This document shows, piece by piece, positions 59,121 through 64,000 of a stretch of DNA of 64,000 nucleotides (position 1 is its first letter; the number at the start of each line of letters is the position of its first letter). Position numbers and translations under genes: made by a program. This DNA comes from Hyphomicrobiales bacterium. GTDB lineage: Bacteria; Pseudomonadota; Alphaproteobacteria; Rhizobiales; Aestuariivirgaceae. Location: assembly GCA_016710435.1 (NCBI GenBank), contig JADJVV010000001.1, positions 620,001-684,000 of the forward strand, written 5' to 3'. Below the pieces are notes generated by a model. The model did no database searches. It was not told where the DNA came from and saw only the letters and a list, made by a program, of their open reading frames with translations.

Positions 59121-59129
59121 GGAGCAGTT

Positions 59130-60008
59130 TCACATCTCCGGCGTCTTGACCTTGTGGATCGCGCACGCCGCCCGCACCGTATTGTAGAGCAGGCACGCAA
59201 TCGTCATCGGGCCGACGCCGCCGGGCACGGGGGTGATGCTGCCCGCCACCTTCTCGCAGCTTGCGAAATCGCAATCGCCCACGAGCTTGCCCTTGCCGTC
59301 GCGTTCGATGCGGTTGATGCCCACATCAATCACGCAGGCACCGGGCTTGATCCAGTCGCCCTTCACCATCTCGGGCCGGCCGACGGCGGCGATGACGAGA
59401 TCGGCGTTGCGCACGATGGACGGCAAATCCTTCGACTTGGAATGCGCAATGGTGACGGTGCAGTTTTCCGCCAGCAGCAATTGCGCCACAGGCTTGCCCA
59501 CGATGTTGGAGCGGCCGATGACCACGGCGTTGACGCCATCGAGCTTGCCCAGCACCGACTTCGCCAGCATCACGCAGCCCGTGGGCGTGCAGGCGACGAG
59601 CGCGTCCTGGCCCGTCGAGAGGCGGCCCACGTTGACGACATGGAAGCCGTCCACGTCCTTGTCCGGGTTGATGGTGTTGAGCACCTTGGCCGAGTCGATG
59701 TGCTTCGGCACCGGCATCTGCACCAGGATGCCGTGCACGGCGGGATCGTTGTTGAGTTTCGTCACCAGCGCCAGCAGGTCGGCCTCGGAGGTGTCAGCGG
59801 GCAGCTTGTGCTCCCACGAATTCATGCCCACCTCGACCGTCTGTTTCGCCTTGTTGGCGACATAGACTTTCGACGCCGGGTCTTCACCCACCAGCACAAC
59901 CGCCAGCCCCGGCGTGAGGCCGTGATCCTTTTTCAGGGCGGAAACCGCCGCCCCGATGCGCGCCCGCAGGCCCTCGGCATAGGCTTTTCCGTCGATCAAT
60001 GTGGCCAT
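59130..60008 (-). CDS. folD: Bifunctional methylene-THF dehydrogenase/cyclohydrolase FolD
   Basis: A 292-residue enzyme with the catalytic Tyr/Lys pair in VYVANKAKQ (about 48-56), the substrate loop LVQMPVPKHI, and the nucleotide-binding VIGRSNIVGKPVAQLLL (about 163-179); the C-terminal TPVPGGVGPMTIACLL is diagnostic. It interconverts methylene-, methenyl- and formyl-tetrahydrofolate with NADP. It follows fhs by 87 nt on the same strand; the two together link formate to C1-folate pools. Starts at ATG 60008. Confidence 0.96.
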   Translation of the reverse strand: MATLIDGKAYAEGLRARIGAAVSALKKDHGLTPGLAVVLVGEDPASKVYVANKAKQTVEVGMNSWEHKLPADTSEADLLALVTKLNNDPAVHGILVQMPVPKHIDSAKVLNTINPDKDVDGFHVVNVGRLSTGQDALVACTPTGCVMLAKSVLGKLDGVNAVVIGRSNIVGKPVAQLLLAENCTVTIAHSKSKDLPSIVRNADLVIAAVGRPEMVKGDWIKPGACVIDVGINRIERDGKGKLVGDCDFASCEKVAGSITPVPGGVGPMTIACLLYNTVRAACAIHKVKTPEM

Positions 60009-60095
60009 GGCTGGTGCCTCGCTTAATGTCGTTTGAAACGGGATGGCCGGGACATTGCCCGGCCATGATGTGTGCTCAGTTCTTGCAGGCAGTCC

Positions 60096-61772
60096 TCAGA
60101 ACAAGCCGTCGATCTGGCCCTTGGCGTCGAGGCCGATGACTTCCGCCGACGGCACCTTGGGCAGGCCCGGCATGGTCATGATCTCACCGCAGATGACGAC
60201 GATGAATTCCGCACCCGCCGAGAGGCGCACCTCGCGGATCGGCACCACATGGTTGGTGGGCGCGCCCTTGAGGTTCGGATCGGTGGTGAAGGAATACTGC
60301 GTCTTGGCCATGCAGATGGGGAACTTGCCGTAGCCCTGCGCTTCCCAGCCCTTGAGCTGGTCGCGGATCGCCTTGTCGGCGACGATGTCATCGGCGCGGT
60401 AGATTTCGCGGGCGATGGTCTTGACCTTGTCCCACAGCGAGAGGCTGTCGTCGTAGATCGGCTTGAACTGGGCCGCGCCCTTCTCGGCGAGGTCAGCCAC
60501 GTGCTTGGCCAGTTCCTTCGTGCCCTTGGAGCCTTCGGCCCAGTGCGTGCACTTGAAGGCCTCGACGCCGTGTTCCTTGCAGTAGGCCTTGATGGCGTCC
60601 ACTTCGGCATCCGTGTCGGTGATGAAGTGGTTGACGGCGACCGCGATCGGCACGCCGAACTTCTTCACGTTCTCGATGTGGCGGCCAAGGTTGGCGCAGC
60701 CCTTCTTGAGCGCTTCGACGTTTTCCTTCTTGAGGTCTTCCTTGGCCACGCCACCGTGCATCTTGAGGGCGCGGATGGTGGCGACGATCACCGTGGCGGC
60801 AGGCTGCAAGCCCGCCTTGCGGCACTTGATGTCGAAGAACTTCTCGGCCCCGAGGTCGGCACCGAAGCCCGCTTCCGTCACCACGAAGTCGGCAAGCTTG
60901 AGGGCCGACTTTGTCGCCATCACCGAGTTGCAGCCATGGGCGATGTTGGCGAACGGGCCGCCGTGCACGAAGGCCGGGTTGTTTTCCAGCGTCTGCACCA
61001 GGTTCGGCATCAGGGCGTCCTTGAGCAGCACGACCATGGCGCCCGCGGCCTTGATGTCCTTGGCGAGGACGGGCGTCTTGTCCTTCTTGTAGGCGACGAC
61101 GATCTGGCCGATGCGGCGCTCAAGGTCGGCAATCGAGGTGGAGAGGCAGAGGATCGCCATGATCTCGGAAGCGACCGTGATGTCGAAGCCCGCTTCGCGC
61201 GGATAGCCGTTGGACACACCGCCCAGCGAGCAGACGATTTCGCGTAGCGCCCGGTCGTTCATGTCCATGACGCGGCGCCAGGCCACGCGGCGCGTGTCGA
61301 TGCCGAGTTCGTTGCCCCAGTAGATGTGGTTGTCGATCATCGCCGAGAGCAGGTTGTGGGCGCTCGTGATGGCGTGGAAGTCGCCGGTGAAGTGCAGGTT
61401 GATGTCTTCCATCGGAACGATCTGGGCATAGCCGCCGCCCGCCGCGCCACCCTTCATGCCGAAGCACGGGCCGAGAGACGGTTCACGCAGCGCCACCATG
61501 GCCTTCTTGCCGATGGCGTTGAGGCCGTCACCCAGGCCCACCGTCGTCGTCGTCTTGCCCTCGCCCGCGGGCGTCGGGTTGATGGCGGTGACGAGGATCA
61601 GCTTGCCGTCCTTCTTGGAGGCGAGGCCGTCGATGTAGTTCAGGTGCACCTTGGCCTTGGTGTGGCCATAGGGAATGAGATCCGCATGGGGAATGCCGAG
61701 CTTCTGGCCCACCTCCATGATGGGTTTCATCTTGGCGTCGCGGGCGATTTCGATGTCGGAACGAACGGTCAT
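60096..61772 (-). CDS. fhs: Formate-tetrahydrofolate ligase
   Basis: A 558-residue enzyme with the ATP site PTPAGEGKTTTTVGL (about 65-79), the substrate-binding MKGGAAGGGYAQ and the C-terminal MTMPGLPKVPSAE, all standard. It makes 10-formyl-THF from formate, ATP and THF. The ATG at 61772 starts MTVRSDIEIARDAK. With folD it forms the usual Rhizobiales C1 pair; the N-formylglutamate amidohydrolase elsewhere in the window is a possible formate source, but the link is weak. The frame stays open upstream without family likeness. Confidence 0.97.
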   Translation of the reverse strand: MTVRSDIEIARDAKMKPIMEVGQKLGIPHADLIPYGHTKAKVHLNYIDGLASKKDGKLILVTAINPTPAGEGKTTTTVGLGDGLNAIGKKAMVALREPSLGPCFGMKGGAAGGGYAQIVPMEDINLHFTGDFHAITSAHNLLSAMIDNHIYWGNELGIDTRRVAWRRVMDMNDRALREIVCSLGGVSNGYPREAGFDITVASEIMAILCLSTSIADLERRIGQIVVAYKKDKTPVLAKDIKAAGAMVVLLKDALMPNLVQTLENNPAFVHGGPFANIAHGCNSVMATKSALKLADFVVTEAGFGADLGAEKFFDIKCRKAGLQPAATVIVATIRALKMHGGVAKEDLKKENVEALKKGCANLGRHIENVKKFGVPIAVAVNHFITDTDAEVDAIKAYCKEHGVEAFKCTHWAEGSKGTKELAKHVADLAEKGAAQFKPIYDDSLSLWDKVKTIAREIYRADDIVADKAIRDQLKGWEAQGYGKFPICMAKTQYSFTTDPNLKGAPTNHVVPIREVRLSAGAEFIVVICGEIMTMPGLPKVPSAEVIGLDAKGQIDGLF

Positions 61773-62125
61773 GGAAGGGCATTCCTCTGGGTTAACAATG
61801 TTTCTTGGCAAGAAATACACAATCCAGCTCACCGGTCCAGTGGCTGGATCGAAAATTCCGAAAATCTCCATAGGTCAGAGCGGCGCACGGCGCAGCAGCT
61901 TTTTCGCCTCACCCCCTCGCGGAAACGACATGCGGGAAGTCTGGAGGCGATTATTGCAAAGACAGGCATGCCGTCCTGGGCCGCAGCCATTGCGGCGCAG
62001 CACCATCAAGGCACTCAGCGCGCCCGCAGGTTTTTACCGCGCTTGCGTGTGCGACGGGCTCGTGCAGGATGTGTGCGGGGGTCAACATGCTGCAAGAAAT
62101 GGCAGCGGATGACAGGGGTCTTCGA
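61773..62125. other. Divergent region between fhs and the autotransporter gene
   Basis: A 353-nt gap with no gene I can support. It should hold both promoters. No palindrome or riboswitch-like structure caught my eye. An in-frame ATG at 62090 could extend the autotransporter by 12 codons; I prefer 62126 because AGGGG lies upstream. Confidence 0.4.
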
Positions 62126-64000
62126 ATGTCAACGGCTCCCCACAGCGGTCGCCAATCGGTACGCGGATCGCATCGTCACATCCTGCGATCATCAACCGCG
62201 GCCTGGCTTGCGCTTTCCCTGTCAACAGGCCTCGCCAGCAATGCCAGGGCAGACACCTGGACCGGACTGACGAGCACGGACTGGGACACCGGAACGAACT
62301 GGGACGGCAACACCCCACCGATGACGACGTCAGATGTCACCATCGACAGCGGCGCACTCGGAAACCAGCCCAGGATTCAGCCCTCCCTGGATGTCCGCTA
62401 TATCGGGGACCTCGTGGTGAACAGCGGTACACTCACGCTGGAAAGCGGCCTTACCGTCGATTCGCTGGCTGGCAACGGTGGCACCATCGCGCTTCTCCAC
62501 GGCATGGGCCTAACCGACCTCACGTTCGGCAATGACAACAGTAACACCACATATTCCGGGAACATCACCACTGGTTCGACGGCAAACGGAATCATCAAGA
62601 TCGGTTATGGCAGCACCACCCTGTATGGCACCATCAATGGAACCGGCAGGGTCGAAGTCATCAATGGATCACTGACATTGACAGGGGCGAACACATATTC
62701 GGGAGCGACAGGTGTTGACGCCACACTGTATGTGACGGCTGCAGGAACGCTGGGCTCAGGTCAGGTACAGGCACACTGGACCTCTCCGAGGGCACTGCCG
62801 TCAATCAATCGCTGACAGTGGCGGGCAATTTCGTCGGCGGAGGCACACTTGAGTTCGACGCCAATCTGTCCGGGCCGGGCGCGTTGGCTGACAGATTGAT
62901 TGTGCATGGCAACACATCGGGTGTCACCACCATTGATGTAACCGACATCGGGATCAGTCCCGGCGCCTATAATCCCGATGGCATTGCGCTGGTGCAGGTG
63001 TCCGGCACGACGTCCGCGAACCATTTTGTTCTGAAGAACGGCCCCATCTCAAAAGGCCTGTTCATTTACGACCTGCAACTCGATGGCGGGACTCATGAAC
63101 TCGTCAGCTCACTCAACGCACCCCTTGCATCTGGTCCGGCCGTCGTGGTGTCCGCAGCCGAGACCATCTGGGCCGCCTCCACGGACACATGGGACGCGCG
63201 CCAGCAGGAGTTGCGCGACTGGGCAACGGGCCGCACGGTGGTGACGGCAGTGGCCGACCCGCCATCACGGGAGAACATGCCTCGCACGCTTTGGCTGTCC
63301 GCCTCGGGCAACTGGAATGACCGTGAGGCGCAAGGCACGGAACTGGGCTTCTCTCAGAACATCTATGGCCTGACTGCAGGCGCCGACTTCGGCTCCGAAC
63401 TGGACAGCGGCAGCGCGGTGCTCTTCGGCCTTCAGGCCGGATTTGTGACGTCAGACCTCGATATCGAGGATGGCCTTGGCTCCGGTGCCCAGCTTGAAGG
63501 CTTCACGGGCGGTGCCTACGCCACGCTTCTGGGCAATGGCTTCTTCTTGCAGACGTTGGCGAATGTGGCCCTGCTCGACACCGATCTTGCTGTCGGCGGG
63601 TTTGCCGCCGCAACAGATGCCGCCGTCTGGGGCCTGCGCGCCGACGCGGGCTACCGCCTGGAGTTCGGCACCGGACTTTTCCTTGAGCCGATGGTTTCGG
63701 CGGCGGTCGCCAACAGCGATCTCGACAACTTCGTTCTGGCGGGCGTGACCTTCAACAACGCGTCAAACGACATGATCTGGTTGGGTGGCGGAGCGCGGCT
63801 CGGCTACGCCGGAAACGGTGTCGATGCCGCTCTGACCGCACGCCTTTGGAACGATGTCTCCGGTGACAATTCATTGGGACTGGCGCCACTGGGCCCTGCC
63901 CTCACGGTGTCGGACAGCGGCATGTTTGACGCCGTGTTCGGAGAAGTGGGCGGCAAGCTGGGTATCGAAATCGCCTCAAACGCATCGCTCTTCGGCCAAG
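62126..64000 (+). pseudogene. Autotransporter with passenger and beta-domain, frameshifted by a 5-bp duplication (cut by window edge)
   Basis: Starts at ATG 62126 with a signal peptide ending near TGLASNARA. A passenger of repeating strand motifs follows (SGATGVDATLYVTAAGTLGSG). The frame then ends at TGA 62813-62815, but a second frame from about 62770 continues GTLDLSEGTAVNQSLTVAG and on into an autotransporter beta-domain (TLWLSASGNWNDREAQGTEL, NIYGLTAGADFGSEL) that is still open at 64000. Removing one CAGGT of the tandem pair at 62757-62766 restores LGSGTGTLDLSEG in one frame. The gene is therefore either a recent knock-out, a switchable allele or a sequencing error. Confidence 0.83.
62757..62766 (+). 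repeat. CAGGT tandem duplication causing the autotransporter frameshift
   Basis: CAGGT is present twice in a row (62757-62761, 62762-62766). One copy fewer gives the codons GGC TCA GGT ACA GGC ACA CTG GAC, i.e. G-S-G-T-G-T-L-D, matching the usual beta-strand linker of such passengers; two copies shift the frame by +5. No other change is needed. Confidence 0.88.

Noticed and set aside
62740..62780. Programmed ribosomal frameshift in the autotransporter gene
   Set aside because: No slippery heptamer or downstream pseudoknot is visible, and a simple 5-bp tandem duplication explains the shift exactly.

Overview
The window reads as chromosomal DNA of a polar-growing, GC-rich alphaproteobacterium of the order Hyphomicrobiales (Rhizobiales). 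The evidence is a giant growth-pole-ring type protein at 39138-44090, a CpdR-type receiver, a candidate suhB/MmgR-type small RNA, a DksA-type protein with a C-T-S-A zinc-site pattern, a GTTC-N7-GTTC SOS box of the alphaproteobacterial kind, and many four-base ATGA overlaps between cotranscribed genes. No genus can be named from the sequence alone. I see no rRNA, CRISPR array, prophage or insertion sequence.

Layout. 1-3631: a partial mannose-1-phosphate guanylyltransferase, a GlxA-type AraC regulator overlapping a ProC-family reductase, and a MOSC-domain protein. 3659-15540: a catabolic island. A betaine/proline-type ABC transporter (ProXWV) and two SDR dehydrogenases run leftward. A GntR regulator, a DapA-family lyase, an aldehyde dehydrogenase and a DAO-type flavoprotein run rightward as one tightly overlapped operon. 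A second flavoprotein and a second DapA-family gene close the island from the right. The two flanking promoters share an ATACA-N3-TGTAT operator. The enzyme set matches the last three steps of hydroxyproline-type breakdown (imino acid oxidation, deamination of the cyclic imine, semialdehyde oxidation). 15592-18278: a DNA-repair pair (radical SAM protein plus DUF4130-UdgX fusion) behind a LexA box. 18568-23675: tRNA-Val, cpdR, N-formylglutamate amidohydrolase, the sRNA, an inositol-monophosphatase family gene, dksA and another flavoprotein.

23750-26517: a surface lipoprotein with a ten-unit GSSS tether and a Slam-type outer-membrane partner, probably a two-gene lipoprotein display system. 26587-38355: P-loop ATPase-metA, ycjX-ycjF-htpX, a GNAT protein, an ELM1-like protein, two YeeE/YedE half transporters, a DmpA-type peptidase, a KefB-type antiporter and a ferredoxin. 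38456-50027: an Hpt protein, the 1650-residue growth-pole protein, a dipeptide epimerase, an MFS transporter, an L,D-transpeptidase and an esterase/ring-cleaving dioxygenase pair. This stretch is rich in envelope and cell-wall functions.

50024-53930: two paralogous MerR genes, one killed by an amber codon, an orphan response regulator lacking its phospho-acceptor Asp, two small unknown proteins and a LacI regulator. 54022-57776: a hydantoinase/oxoprolinase gene pair. 57831-59120: a HigB/HigA-like toxin-antitoxin pair with its palindromic operator, bracketed by inverted 58-bp REP-like repeats. 59130-61772: folD and fhs of one-carbon metabolism. 62126-64000: an autotransporter gene broken by a 5-bp tandem duplication and running off the right edge.
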